Shown piece by piece: positions 27,901-36,633 of a stretch of DNA of 64,000 nt. The stretch comes from Fulvitalea axinellae. Lineage in GTDB: Bacteria; Bacteroidota; Bacteroidia; Cytophagales; Cyclobacteriaceae. Both the position numbers and the translations under genes were made by a program. Every line of letters starts with the position of its first letter. Positions within the stretch are counted from its first letter, which is position 1. The stretch covers positions 1,798,001 through 1,862,000 of the forward strand of contig NZ_AP025314.1 of assembly GCF_036492835.1 (NCBI RefSeq), written 5' to 3'. The notes beneath the pieces were generated by a model. It was not told the DNA's origin, ran no database searches, and saw only the letters and a list, made by a program, of their open reading frames with translations.

Positions 27901-28279
27901 CGGTGTGAACGTAGGTGGCATGACTGTCGAAGAAGCTTACGAGAAAGGACATATCGAACCGATTCACGTTTCTTCTTTCAACTACTTCTTAGGTAGCTGG
28001 AGCAGAGGTATTGTTGAAGAGTATGTTAACGAGGCTTCTTACGTTGCGCTTCGTGAGATTGTTCTTTCTTACCGTTTCCCAAGAAGTATTACGGATAAGT
28101 TGCGCTTGAATAACTTGAACGTATCGTTGTATGGCAGAAACCTTGGTTTCCTTTATAATTCGTTGCCAGACAATATTAACCCAGAAGCTAACGCTAGTAA
28201 CAATGCTTCGGATGCGTTTGAGTATGGGGCTACGCCATATGTGCGTAACTATGGATTTAAAGTGAGCTTTGGACTGTAA
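24956..28279 (+). CDS. SusC/RagA-family TonB-linked outer-membrane transporter, copy 1
   Basis: A 1107-residue outer-membrane protein that imports glycans with the SusD lipoprotein encoded 13 bp downstream. A signal peptide (ending SAFAQD) precedes a CarboxypepD-reg-like domain (VKGKVVDAESKEGLIGVAVAV, about 35-110), the EVVVTAFG segment serving as TonB box region, a plug (GKVAGVQI, ITIRGNSTLGSNTQPLFVVDGI) and a 22-strand-type barrel ending YGFKVSFGL. I chose the ATG at 24956 because the paralogue at 30848 starts at the matching place; the ATG-like start at 24899 is not conserved. It favours T-ending codons more than the second copy. Confidence 0.95.
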   Translation: MFVFLSEQKRAIIPWLLGVFCLLLVNASAFAQDIMVKGKVVDAESKEGLIGVAVAVKGTALGTVTDIEGQFSIKVPSSSAILQFSAIGYAATEENVGNRTFVEVAMTEDVQELEEVVVTAFGLKKEKKRLGYSVTELKGSSISDVQVVNPVDGLQGKVAGVQITQGAGGSFGGSRITIRGNSTLGSNTQPLFVVDGIIMESSTSGGDMWGTSDWGNDLKNLNPDEFESVTVLKGAAAAALYGSRALEGVVIITSKKGKARKGIGVNVSHSSGISQVYDGPDFQNTYGGGFIAGYSGHDDPFDTRQFMTNSDGEPIRDTGASSWGPRMEGQKIREYDGSWGTYSAQPDNFKELYETGRSHNTSVALSGGNEKTTYRAGYSNMIQKGVDPGNNFDRNSLQLSLGRQITDRLRLDVLTNYTKSVAENPPLRKVQRSFIYDYFPRDYDPNKWKDDYKAPHGGLPDTNNGDVSKGPGTSVYWQLYEENRERTEEILRLKAGLTYQINDWLTWTGEGYIDNKYTTYEEKKLGSKINNAGGNYKVENRRREQTFAKTMLTFNKDLNQDWNVAFSVGGESWETKGRWSVSETNGGLIVPGNYTISNSKDKAKTNGGQEENRKFISAYYFGDVAWRNTLFLNFTGRNDWNSTMAYPDNTGNFSFFYPSVSLSWAFTESIEMPSFFTFGKVRASYAEVGNGTRAYLLSDGYKRTDETKYEGTTPAYSYKSNRVFAEDFKPERSKAIEFGADLRFFENRLGVDFTWFKKNTYDQILSLGVPSYSGVSSMMFNAGNIENKGIEIAVNATPLILGDFKWEVNFNYTSLQNKIIELDDDLGITEKSLSGNATYGDRIGTYAIVGGNYGDMMTDAAYKYDDNGNVIVKWHGGAKSPYAARNGERTTVGNIMSDWYGGVTNTFSYKGLSMRVFLDVKMGGDIYSFTQRYGQMNGLFKSSLSYRDAEQGGITWTSSNGKTYEDGYIPKGMVFEAETTINGVNVGGMTVEEAYEKGHIEPIHVSSFNYFLGSWSRGIVEEYVNEASYVALREIVLSYRFPRSITDKLRLNNLNVSLYGRNLGFLYNSLPDNINPEANASNNASDAFEYGATPYVRNYGFKVSFGL

Positions 28280-28292
28280 TTTTTAGATTGAC

Positions 28293-30014
28293 ATGCTTAT
28301 GAAACGTTTTATATATAAACTGGCTTTTTGTGCCGGACTTTTGGGGGCTACCAGCGCCTGTACGGATGACTTTGGTGAGGTTAATACCGACCCTAATGTG
28401 GTAACCAAGCCAGACCTTGCTTATTTGTTCACTCATTCAGCGTTTCAGATGGGTGATTATAAATACACGGAATGGTTCTATGATAATTATCAGAAGATAA
28501 TGCCGTGGACGCAGATGGTTACACCAAGAGGTGGTAACTCTGTTGAAATTAACACGCTTGGACCTCTGGGGAATAGAATGTCGATATTCTATAGTGGTGT
28601 TATGCCAAACCTCTTTGAGATTCGTCGTCAGGTGAGCCAGATGACTGCCGAAGAAGCTGCGAAGTATGACAAAATGGTAGCGGTGACGTATATCATTCAG
28701 GCTTATCATGGTTTGCGGGTAACGGATATGTACGGCTCTATCCCTTACATTGAAGCGATGCAGGGGCGTTATGATAAGAACTTCTCTCCGAAGTATGATA
28801 ACCAGCAGACCTTGTATGCGACTTGGCTTACGGAGCTGGATAACGCTATAGCCACGCTTAAGAAAGAAGGTGATTTCTTGAAATATGGTAGCTCTGACTT
28901 TCTTTACGAAAGTGATTGGGAGAAGTGGGTTAAGATGGCTAACGCAATGAAATTGCGTATAGCGTCTCGTATGGAAAGCGCTGATCTGGATAAGATGAAG
29001 GAAGTGCTTGCCCAAGTGGCCAGTGATGATGTTGGCCTTTTTGATAGCGAAGCGGATCAGTTTGTATGGGACCCAGCTACGAACTATGGTGGTAAGACTA
29101 ATGACTTTCGTGGTTCGCCGTCAGGTGGTGATGCTTTCTTGAAGTTCCTCAAAAGGAACAATGACCCTCGTTTGAAGATCTTCTTTGAGAAAAACCAGTT
29201 CACTCTGGAGATTATTAAAGAAATGAAAGATGCGGGTAAAGCAGACTTGGTGCCGTCAATTCTTGATTATGAAAATGATCCATTGTATCGTTACCAAGGA
29301 GCTCCTCCAAGTCCAGACAAGGCGCAAGATGAGACTTTGAAGAACCTTTACTTCAAAAGTGTTAAGTTTAAGGATAAGAATTACAACCAGCTGTCGCATA
29401 TTAACAGAGCGTTCTTTTCTCCTCGCAGGGATGATCGTGAAGGTGTGTATACAGATGTTCTGTTCTCTTATGCCGAGGTTTGCTTCATGATGTCCGAATT
29501 TACTCTTAAGGGGTATGTTGCTGGTGATTACAAAGACTGGTACGAGAAAGGTGTAAGAGCTTCCCTTAATACTTTCAGTGATTGGGGTGCGAAAGCAAAA
29601 GCCTATGACTATGAGGAAATCACCGAGGATATGGTCAATGCCTATTTGACAAAATCGGAAGTGGCTTTGTCTGGAAATAAATCGGAAGATTACGAGAAAG
29701 TAGTTCTTCAGGCTTATACCAACCTTTTCCGCTTGCCAACTGAGGCTTACGCTTTGTGTCGTCGTACAGGATTCCCTAAAAAGACGTCTACTATTCTTCC
29801 TTGGGAAACTCTCATCGGTGGAGGTGCTGAAATCACCGACATCCCACGTCGTTATGGTTTAGGTGACCCAGGCCAATTCAACCGTGACAATTGGGTGAAG
29901 GCTATGGAAGAGCAAGGTTTCAGCTTGGAATCGGGAGACCAGACAGTTTACTCATCTCAGAGACTTTGGTGGGACAAGAACAACCCTGAGCTGGGGGCTG
30001 GTTCTACACTCTAA
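28293..30014 (+). CDS. SusD/RagB-family lipoprotein, copy 1
   Basis: A surface glycan-binding lipoprotein that caps the SusC barrel. It has a lipoprotein signal (GLLGATSAC, Cys near residue 24) and the sequence after it (TDDFGEVNTDP) is typical of the SusD_2 subgroup. TPR-like helices follow, with GSIPYIEAMQGRYD, and the tail ends SSQRLWWDKN. Starts at 28293 (MLMKRF) or 28299 (MKRF) are both possible. It is 13 bp after susC and is closed by a terminator at 30041. The glycan bound cannot be predicted. Confidence 0.93.
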   Translation: MLMKRFIYKLAFCAGLLGATSACTDDFGEVNTDPNVVTKPDLAYLFTHSAFQMGDYKYTEWFYDNYQKIMPWTQMVTPRGGNSVEINTLGPLGNRMSIFYSGVMPNLFEIRRQVSQMTAEEAAKYDKMVAVTYIIQAYHGLRVTDMYGSIPYIEAMQGRYDKNFSPKYDNQQTLYATWLTELDNAIATLKKEGDFLKYGSSDFLYESDWEKWVKMANAMKLRIASRMESADLDKMKEVLAQVASDDVGLFDSEADQFVWDPATNYGGKTNDFRGSPSGGDAFLKFLKRNNDPRLKIFFEKNQFTLEIIKEMKDAGKADLVPSILDYENDPLYRYQGAPPSPDKAQDETLKNLYFKSVKFKDKNYNQLSHINRAFFSPRRDDREGVYTDVLFSYAEVCFMMSEFTLKGYVAGDYKDWYEKGVRASLNTFSDWGAKAKAYDYEEITEDMVNAYLTKSEVALSGNKSEDYEKVVLQAYTNLFRLPTEAYALCRRTGFPKKTSTILPWETLIGGGAEITDIPRRYGLGDPGQFNRDNWVKAMEEQGFSLESGDQTVYSSQRLWWDKNNPELGAGSTL

Positions 30015-30040
30015 CCAATACTCCGCTTTATTGAAATTTA

Positions 30041-30068
30041 AACCGCCCTTCGGGGCGGTTTTTTTTAT
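30041..30068 (+). terminator. Terminator after the first susCD pair
   Basis: An 8-bp GC-rich stem (AACCGCCC with GGGCGGTT), a TTCG tetraloop and nine T. This is a textbook intrinsic terminator, 26 bp after the susD stop. Confidence 0.95.
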
Positions 30069-30791
30069 GGTGAAAAATCCAATATGTGGATATGTCGTAT
30101 TTTTTATGAGAAAAAAGGCCTTCTTTTTGACAGGATAGAAGCAGATGTTTGTCATATGAATGAAATTAGTAATGATAAAGTTTGTGTTTGGTTTTTGATT
30201 ATACGTTATTTGAATCATAAGGAGTACGGGAGGTTTTTCTCCAATTGATGGTGCTCTTTGAATTTAGTATTTTGTGTTGGTCTTGTTTTCCCTTGGGAAA
30301 ACAGACGTTTTCAAGGTTAGGCAGTGAAGTGGGAAGTGGGGAAAGGGAGAGCCTTTCACGTTACGGATATTTTTAACTCAAATTTGTGTTAGTCGCCAAT
30401 CGATCGTATAGCGACCGATGGCAAGTGTCCTAAGAAAAAACTTCATTTAAAAGAACGTTAGCGAGTAGATGCGAATTCAAGAATACGCTGGTTTGGTGTA
30501 TTTGTAGTTTTGCGTGTATTTGTCGTTCGTTTTTCGGCCCTTTTTTATGTATGCGATTAGCATCTTGATGCCTTAATATTTGGCGTTCGGATCTTTATTG
30601 CTTAATGTGTAGCGTTATGCTATACTCAGTTTGGTCTAATCTGGCCAAGCACGGAATTTCTATGCTTAAACAGTTGTTTAGGCTATTCAAAAAAGGGCTG
30701 TAAATTGGATTATGTCTAGTGCGGGTGGTCTGCGGGGAAGAGTCTCGTTTGACGTGTATGTGTTAGAGGATTGTGCAGGGTAAGAAACACG
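30069..30791. other. Promoter interval before the second susC
   Basis: About 720 bp without a convincing gene. GTCGC at 30392-30396 and GCGAC at 30411-30415 form a small inverted repeat around ATCGATCG. The GTTTTCAAGG...AGTGAAGT stretch near 30307 is shared with the region before the first susC. No regulator gene is present. Confidence 0.4.
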
Positions 30792-30805
30792 GGCGCTGTT
30801 GCGCC
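30792..30805. promoter_or_regulatory. Inverted repeat in the leader of susC copy 2
   Basis: GGCGC and GCGCC with a 4-base loop, 42 bp before the ATG, in the position of the TGGCGTA/TACGCCA repeat of copy 1. The base sequence differs while the symmetry is kept, which favours a structured leader over a strict operator. Confidence 0.45.
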
Positions 30806-30847
30806 GATTTTTAATATCTCATATTTACAATAGTATTATTTCAGCCT

Positions 30848-33800
30848 ATGTTGACACCTTTATTGAACAAGGGAAGGGCTATCATCCCATGGTTTTTGGG
30901 ATTGATGTGCTTGACTGTCTTTAGTGTGGCGGCCAATGCCCAGAGCGTGATGCTTAAGGGTAAAGTGCTTGACAGTAAAACTAAAGACGCTCTGATTGGG
31001 GTGGCGGTCGCTGTAAAAGGGACAGCCACAGGAACTGTGACGGACGTGGAAGGGCATTTTTCAATTGAGGTTCCTTCAAGTAGCGCCGTTTTGCAATTTT
31101 CGGCGATTGGTTACACCATGGTTGAGGAGCCGGTTGGCAATCGTACGTACGTTGAAGTGGTTATGGCCGAGGATGTTAAACAGCTTGAAGAGGTTGTGGT
31201 GACGGCTTTCGGTCTGAAAAGGGAAAAGAAGAAGTTGGGTTATTCCGTAACCGATATTTCGGGATCGGCGATTCAGGAAGCTAACCAAACGAATGCTGTG
31301 AATGCGCTTCGCGGTAAAGTGGCCGGTGTGAATATCACGGCGCCGAACAACGGAGCGATGTCATCTCCAAAGATCGAGATCAGGGGTAGCGCCTCGTTGG
31401 CGGGTAATAACCAGCCTCTGTTTGTTGTCGATGGAGTTCTTATCGAAAGTGCCGGCACTGGAGCTGGCGAGTGGGGTGGAGAAGACTGGGGTAACCAGAT
31501 CAAAGACCTTAACTCTGATGATTTTGAGTCTGTTTCTATCCTGAAAGGCGCTGGCGCTACAGCCCTTTATGGTTCTAGAGCACAGAACGGTGTAGTAGTT
31601 ATTACTACTAAGAAAGGTAAGTCAAGAAAAGGAATTGGCGTTGACGTTAGCCAGTCTTTCATGTGGGAGCAGGCTTACAGAGGCCCTGAATTCCAGAATG
31701 TTTACGGTGCGGGTTCAGGCGGAAAAACGTTGATGGACGGTGACCAGCCTTACTGGAACTTCACTACGCAAAGCTGGGGTCCGAAAATGGACGGAACACT
31801 TTTCCGTGATCCTGACGGAGTTATCAGACCTTTCTCTCCTCAAGAGGATAACTACCTTGACGCTTATGAGACTGGCCGTTCGTCGAACACTAACGTTGCG
31901 ATAAGCGGTGGCAATGAGAAGACTACTTACCGTATGTCTTACTCGTTGGCTGATCAGTCTGGTATTAGTCCGAACAACTCGTTTGAGCGTAACAGCTTTA
32001 ACTTGCGCGCTACTCACAAAGCTACAGAGTGGTTGAAATTCGAAGCTGGCGCAAGCTATGTGATCGGTGAAGGTAAAAACCCTCCGGGCCTCTCGAACAG
32101 TACGAACAGTATCGGACGTAAATTCGCTTACATCCTGCCTCGTAACTATAACACGTCTGTTTGGAGCCAAACTGAGAATTGGAGAGCTCCTGACGGTGGC
32201 CGTCAGCGTAACTATTACGGATCAGACCTTTGGTTTGACTTGAATATGAATGAGCGTTTGAGCGACGAGAAAACTTTCCGTGGCGATTTCCGCATGACCG
32301 CTGAGGTGACGGAGTGGTTTAACGTTCAGTTGATGGGTAACATCAATGACCTGAACGCTAAGCGTGAATACAAAATCTGGAGCCAAGATCCGAAAAACGC
32401 TGGTAGCGACGGATATTATAAGCAACAGGATATCGAGCGTTCAGAGCACCGTCTCCAAGCTTTGTTGAATTTCCACAAAGACTTCGGAACCGATTGGAGC
32501 ACTAGCCTTTCATTCGGTGGCGAGCAGTGGTATTCTGACTACTTCCAGTCTGAAGTACAGACTCAAGGCGGATTGCGTGTGCCGGGTCTGTTTTCTATCG
32601 GAAACTCTGTAAACAATCCTAAGGCAAACGCTAGCAAGAATGAGCGTCAGGTTAACGCCATTTACTCATTCGGTAGCGTAAGCTGGAAGAATATGGTTTT
32701 CCTTGATTTCTCTTTGAGAAACGACTGGTCTTCAACGCTTACTTTGCCGGACGGATCGGGTAACAATTCTTATTTCTACCCATCGGTTAGTGCTTCTTGG
32801 GCATTCTCGGAAACGTTTGATTTCAACCCTGAGGCCTTGACCTTCGGTAAGTTAAGACTTTCTTACGCTGAGGTAGGTAATGATATTTCTAGCGCCTACC
32901 AGTTGACAGGTACTTACAAAAATGACGGAAACTTTACGGGCGAGTACGGTGATGTTTCGAAATATGTTTGGAACTCTAACAACTTGCCGAACAGGGACCT
33001 GAAGCCTGAGCGTACCCGTTCATTCGAAATCGGTACGGACATGAGATTCCTGAACAACCGTATCGGTCTTGACTTCGCTTACTACTGGAGCAGCACTACC
33101 GACCAAATCGTTAGCCTTGCGACTTCACCGACTACAGGTGTGACAGGACGTATGATTAACGCCGGTGATATCAGAAACCAAGGTATCGAGGTTCAGGTGA
33201 ACGGTACGGCTATCCAGACTAAGGACTTTACTTGGGATGTGACCGCTACTTTCGCTAAAAACAAAAACGAAGTGGTGGAGCTCGTAGACGGTGTTGACAA
33301 ATATCGCCTTGCGGCCCAGTGGAACGTTTACTCTTACGCTATGGTTGGCGGTGAGTACGGTGTGCTTTCTACACCTTACGGCTACAAGCGTTATGAGGGA
33401 GATGATGCCTCTAAGCAAGGGATGCCTATCATGAACGCCGACGGTACTTACAAGCGTTCTGGCGATGAGGTTGAGGTTGGTAGCATGGTTCCTGACTGGA
33501 CCGCTGGTTTGACCAACACTTTCAAATACAAGGATTTCACTTTGAACACCGTAATCGATTTCAAAATCGGAGGCGACATGTTCTCGGCTACTCACCACTA
33601 CTCAACTGGACGAGGTGGTTTGGCGAATACTCTCGAAGGACGTGAAGAAGGAATTATTCCTGAAGGCGTATTTGCGGAAGGTACCGAAATCAAGGGTACG
33701 GACGTAAGCGGAATGACTTACGCCGAAGCTTACGAAAAAGGAATCGTTGAGCCTATGACTGCCGAGACCTACTGGGGAACACTCGGATCATGGGGTGGCG

Positions 33801-34072
33801 GTATCCGTGAGGCGTCGGTTTTCGACAACTCTTTCATCTCGCTTAGAGAAGTGTCTTTGACATACCGTCTGCCTAAGAATTTGCTCGAGAAAACACCGTT
33901 CAGACACGCTAGCGTAGCGTTGGTAGGAAACAACCTCTGCTATCTCTGGGCTAACTTCCCTGAAGACATCAACCCAGAAGGTGTGTTTAACAGTAACAAC
34001 GGTGCTGCTTTCGAATACGGAGCCATGCCAATTACTAGAAGCTACGGTTTCAGCGTTAAATTCGGACTGTAA
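30848..34072 (+). CDS. SusC/RagA-family TonB-linked outer-membrane transporter, copy 2
   Basis: A 1074-residue paralogue of the gene at 24956, very close in the first 150 residues (RAIIPW near the N-terminus, then GKVLDSKTKDALIGVAVAVK and LEEVVVTAFGLKREKKKLGY) and diverged in the barrel. The signal peptide ends ANAQS, and the CarboxypepD-like domain spans about 30-105. The plug has IEIRGSASLAGNNQPLFVVDG. It ends YGFSVKFGL. Codon use is noticeably more GC-rich and optimised than in copy 1, suggesting higher expression or a separate history. It partners the SusD gene 75 bp downstream. Confidence 0.95.
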   Translation: MLTPLLNKGRAIIPWFLGLMCLTVFSVAANAQSVMLKGKVLDSKTKDALIGVAVAVKGTATGTVTDVEGHFSIEVPSSSAVLQFSAIGYTMVEEPVGNRTYVEVVMAEDVKQLEEVVVTAFGLKREKKKLGYSVTDISGSAIQEANQTNAVNALRGKVAGVNITAPNNGAMSSPKIEIRGSASLAGNNQPLFVVDGVLIESAGTGAGEWGGEDWGNQIKDLNSDDFESVSILKGAGATALYGSRAQNGVVVITTKKGKSRKGIGVDVSQSFMWEQAYRGPEFQNVYGAGSGGKTLMDGDQPYWNFTTQSWGPKMDGTLFRDPDGVIRPFSPQEDNYLDAYETGRSSNTNVAISGGNEKTTYRMSYSLADQSGISPNNSFERNSFNLRATHKATEWLKFEAGASYVIGEGKNPPGLSNSTNSIGRKFAYILPRNYNTSVWSQTENWRAPDGGRQRNYYGSDLWFDLNMNERLSDEKTFRGDFRMTAEVTEWFNVQLMGNINDLNAKREYKIWSQDPKNAGSDGYYKQQDIERSEHRLQALLNFHKDFGTDWSTSLSFGGEQWYSDYFQSEVQTQGGLRVPGLFSIGNSVNNPKANASKNERQVNAIYSFGSVSWKNMVFLDFSLRNDWSSTLTLPDGSGNNSYFYPSVSASWAFSETFDFNPEALTFGKLRLSYAEVGNDISSAYQLTGTYKNDGNFTGEYGDVSKYVWNSNNLPNRDLKPERTRSFEIGTDMRFLNNRIGLDFAYYWSSTTDQIVSLATSPTTGVTGRMINAGDIRNQGIEVQVNGTAIQTKDFTWDVTATFAKNKNEVVELVDGVDKYRLAAQWNVYSYAMVGGEYGVLSTPYGYKRYEGDDASKQGMPIMNADGTYKRSGDEVEVGSMVPDWTAGLTNTFKYKDFTLNTVIDFKIGGDMFSATHHYSTGRGGLANTLEGREEGIIPEGVFAEGTEIKGTDVSGMTYAEAYEKGIVEPMTAETYWGTLGSWGGGIREASVFDNSFISLREVSLTYRLPKNLLEKTPFRHASVALVGNNLCYLWANFPEDINPEGVFNSNNGAAFEYGAMPITRSYGFSVKFGL

Positions 34073-34147
34073 GTCTATTCCGGAAGTGGCGCCCCGGCGT
34101 CGCTTCTGTAACGGTATGTGTTGTTTCATTTTTGAAAACATATTCTC

Positions 34148-35761
34148 ATGAGATTCCAAAATTTATTGAAATATATCCCGATGGCGGTTCTGGCCGGAAC
34201 ACTTTCCAGCTGCGACAACGATTTCGGGGACATGAATACGGATAAGCTGAACCCAACTAATCCGATGCCTGATCAGCTGTTTACTTCAGGGTTGTATTAC
34301 TTCGGAGACGGTTCGGCCCGTCAGTGGTTCGGTGACCATTACAGGTACCTGATGCCTTGGTTCCAGTATGCTGTGCCAAACTCGGGTAACCAGTTCACTA
34401 TGTTTGACGTGAACCAGGAATGGACCGCCAACAACCGTATTTATCAGCACTATGTGCGTACGGGACCAAACTTCGTAGCGACGATTGACGCTATCGACAA
34501 TATGCCGGAGGCGGACAGAAACCGCCGTCAGTATATGAAAGCGATGGCCCGTACGATGATCATTTTCCACGCCACCGGTTTGGGTGATACGTTTGGCGAC
34601 GTTCCGTTCACCGAAGCTATGACTGGCCGTGAGGACAATCCGGTTTTCACGCCTAAGTACGATAAGCTTGAGGAGCTTTATCCGCTTTGGTTGTCAGAGT
34701 TGAAAACTCTTAAAGATAACCTTAACGCTGACCACGGCGAGGAGCAAATCAGCTTCGGTAAGGCGGATGTCATCTACAACGGTGATGTTGACAATTGGAA
34801 AAAATTCATCAACTCTATTCGCCTAAGACTTGCGACAAGGTTGTTGAAAGTGGATGAGGCTAAAGCCAGAGAAGTCATCACGGAAGTGTTGGCCGACGCT
34901 GACGGCGTGATTAGCACCAACGAGGACAACTTCCGTTTGAATTACGGAGACAAAGGTGGCCCTTCTCGTGACGGATTCCAGTCATTGAGAGCTACTGCTC
35001 CGTTTATCGATTTCTTGTCGGAGACAAACGACCCTCGTCTGAAAATCTACTTCACGGAAAACGATTACTCTGAAGAGAATTGCGAAAAGCTTAAGTTGAC
35101 TTATAACCCGGATCGTTACGTAGGCGGACCCGTTAGCCCGGACGATGCTGAAGATTCTCGTTTCTTTATCAGACGTACGCTTGATGGCAACGATGTCGAT
35201 ACGCTTTCGTACCTGAACCCGCACCTTTTCCATCCGACTTGGAATGGCGCTACCGGCAAAATGGCTGAGGTATTTCTCTCTGCCGCTGAGGTGTCGTTTA
35301 TTCGTGCCGAGTTGGCCAAGCGTGGAATTACAGGCGAAAACGCTCAGGATTTGTACGAGCAAGGTATCCGTCAATCGATCACCATGTATGACGTGATTCT
35401 GAAAGATCTTCAGGATCCAAAATACAAGGGAACGCAAACGGCTGATATCGATGCGTATTTGGAAAACCCGACCGTTAAGTATAATGACGCCAAAGGTCTG
35501 GAGCAAATCATGACGCAGGCGTACATTCACTTCTTGAAGGATCCGCACCAAACGTGGGTGAACTGGAGAAGAACAGGCTTGCCAAACGCTGATACGGACA
35601 TGGGCTTCGACCCGTTCGTGATCAAAGCGTCACAGAAAGAGTTGCCGAGACGTTTCGCTTATTGGGACGAAACTCCGGAAAACCAGCCGATCCAGCGTGC
35701 CGCTATCGAACGCCAAGATTATGGCGACGGATACTACGGACGTCTGTGGTGGGATAAATAA
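34148..35761 (+). CDS. SusD/RagB-family lipoprotein, copy 2
   Basis: A 537-residue surface lipoprotein with lipobox LAGTLSSC, then DNDFGDMNTDKLNP, SusD_2-like. Internal landmarks shared with copy 1 include the GDVPFTEAMTGREDNP segment and a C-terminal GYYGRLWWDK. It should bind a glycan and hand it to the SusC encoded upstream. After its stop there is no strong intrinsic terminator; a copy of the repeat described at 35840 follows instead. Confidence 0.93.
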   Translation: MRFQNLLKYIPMAVLAGTLSSCDNDFGDMNTDKLNPTNPMPDQLFTSGLYYFGDGSARQWFGDHYRYLMPWFQYAVPNSGNQFTMFDVNQEWTANNRIYQHYVRTGPNFVATIDAIDNMPEADRNRRQYMKAMARTMIIFHATGLGDTFGDVPFTEAMTGREDNPVFTPKYDKLEELYPLWLSELKTLKDNLNADHGEEQISFGKADVIYNGDVDNWKKFINSIRLRLATRLLKVDEAKAREVITEVLADADGVISTNEDNFRLNYGDKGGPSRDGFQSLRATAPFIDFLSETNDPRLKIYFTENDYSEENCEKLKLTYNPDRYVGGPVSPDDAEDSRFFIRRTLDGNDVDTLSYLNPHLFHPTWNGATGKMAEVFLSAAEVSFIRAELAKRGITGENAQDLYEQGIRQSITMYDVILKDLQDPKYKGTQTADIDAYLENPTVKYNDAKGLEQIMTQAYIHFLKDPHQTWVNWRRTGLPNADTDMGFDPFVIKASQKELPRRFAYWDETPENQPIQRAAIERQDYGDGYYGRLWWDK

Positions 35762-36113
35762 TCCAGAGTAAATTAACTAATCCTTCATAATGAGGCGACG
35801 TGGGCATTTATGTCCCGTCGCTTCTTTATTTATAGCCTAAGGTAATTTTGTTGCGCCATTCTAGATGTTATTTTTTAAATACCCAGATCATTTTTTAATT
35901 AGGGAAATAAATGGCACCTTTTTATGGAAGGTTAGGAAATGGGTGTATAGCTTTAATTATATTTGATAATATTAAGCTGTATTTAATCTGATAAAGGTTG
36001 TTGTTGAACTTTTTAGATATTAAATTTTTACTGTTTTTTGGTGAGGGGAGATGTTTTGTAAAAGAAATAGCAGGGTTTCTTGTTATTTCATATTTTGACA
36101 TTCATTAGAAAAA
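35762..36113. other. Interval between susD copy 2 and the AT-rich islet
   Basis: About 350 bp whose A+T content rises sharply after 35,860, marking the edge of the islet. It holds repeat copy A (35840-35896). I see no gene. Confidence 0.5.
35840..35896 (+). repeat. Repeat copy A, shared with the region before the glycoside hydrolase
   Basis: AGGTAATTTTGTTGC (35840-35854), TAGATGTTATTTTTT (35862-35876) and ACCCAGATCATTTTTT (35881-35896) occur in the same order at 38821-38942, where about 65 extra bases separate the last two blocks. The two copies flank the islet with the insertion sequence. Confidence 0.7.
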
Positions 36114-36584
36114 ATGAATAAAGTATTTGAAGTAAAAGATTCTGAGAATAAGTCACTAATTATATTCTATTACAGAGGAAATGACTCTGAAAAAATTTTC
36201 AGAATCAAAAGATACATCTATAACCTAACAAATTTCATACTTAATATAATAGCGATGAATTATGAAAATAAACAGGCAGATGATATTTCTGGATATTCAG
36301 AATTTTTAGATGAAGAATTAGAATTTATTTTTCATCAAGAGACAATAAATGTAATATCTGGCTCTTATGATTTTCCTCAATTTGTGCGAGCAAAAATATA
36401 TTTGTTGAGAGAAACCATAAGGCCAATGATAAGTAACACATTGAATAAGAAAATGAAAAGAAATGATCCTGATTGGGTGAAAGTTTCGGAGATGGCTCGA
36501 GAAATATTAAAAGATTTAGGAAAAGAGCAAATGACACCAAGTGAATTTGAGAAAAAAGAAAACTTATCAATGGATTGGTTATAA
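36114..36584 (+). CDS. AT-rich hypothetical protein in islet
   Basis: A 156-residue protein I do not recognise. It has no signal peptide and is predicted alpha-helical (RIKRYIYNLTNFILNIIAMN, then an acidic stretch with SEFLDEELEFIFHQ). The gene is far more AT-rich than its neighbours, a sign of horizontal transfer. Before the insertion sequence arrived it lay about 80 bp upstream of the small gene now at 38318, in the same orientation, so the two may have been one transcription unit. Confidence 0.6.
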   Translation: MNKVFEVKDSENKSLIIFYYRGNDSEKIFRIKRYIYNLTNFILNIIAMNYENKQADDISGYSEFLDEELEFIFHQETINVISGSYDFPQFVRAKIYLLRETIRPMISNTLNKKMKRNDPDWVKVSEMAREILKDLGKEQMTPSEFEKKENLSMDWL

Positions 36585-36627
36585 AAGTGAAATGCGAACA
36601 AGACTTCAACCGCATTAAAACGCAGTT

Positions 36628-36633
36628 TAACTA
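36628..36633. repeat. Target-site duplication, left copy
   Basis: TAACTA directly left of the IS left end; the same six bases follow the right end at 38284-38289. Confidence 0.75.
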
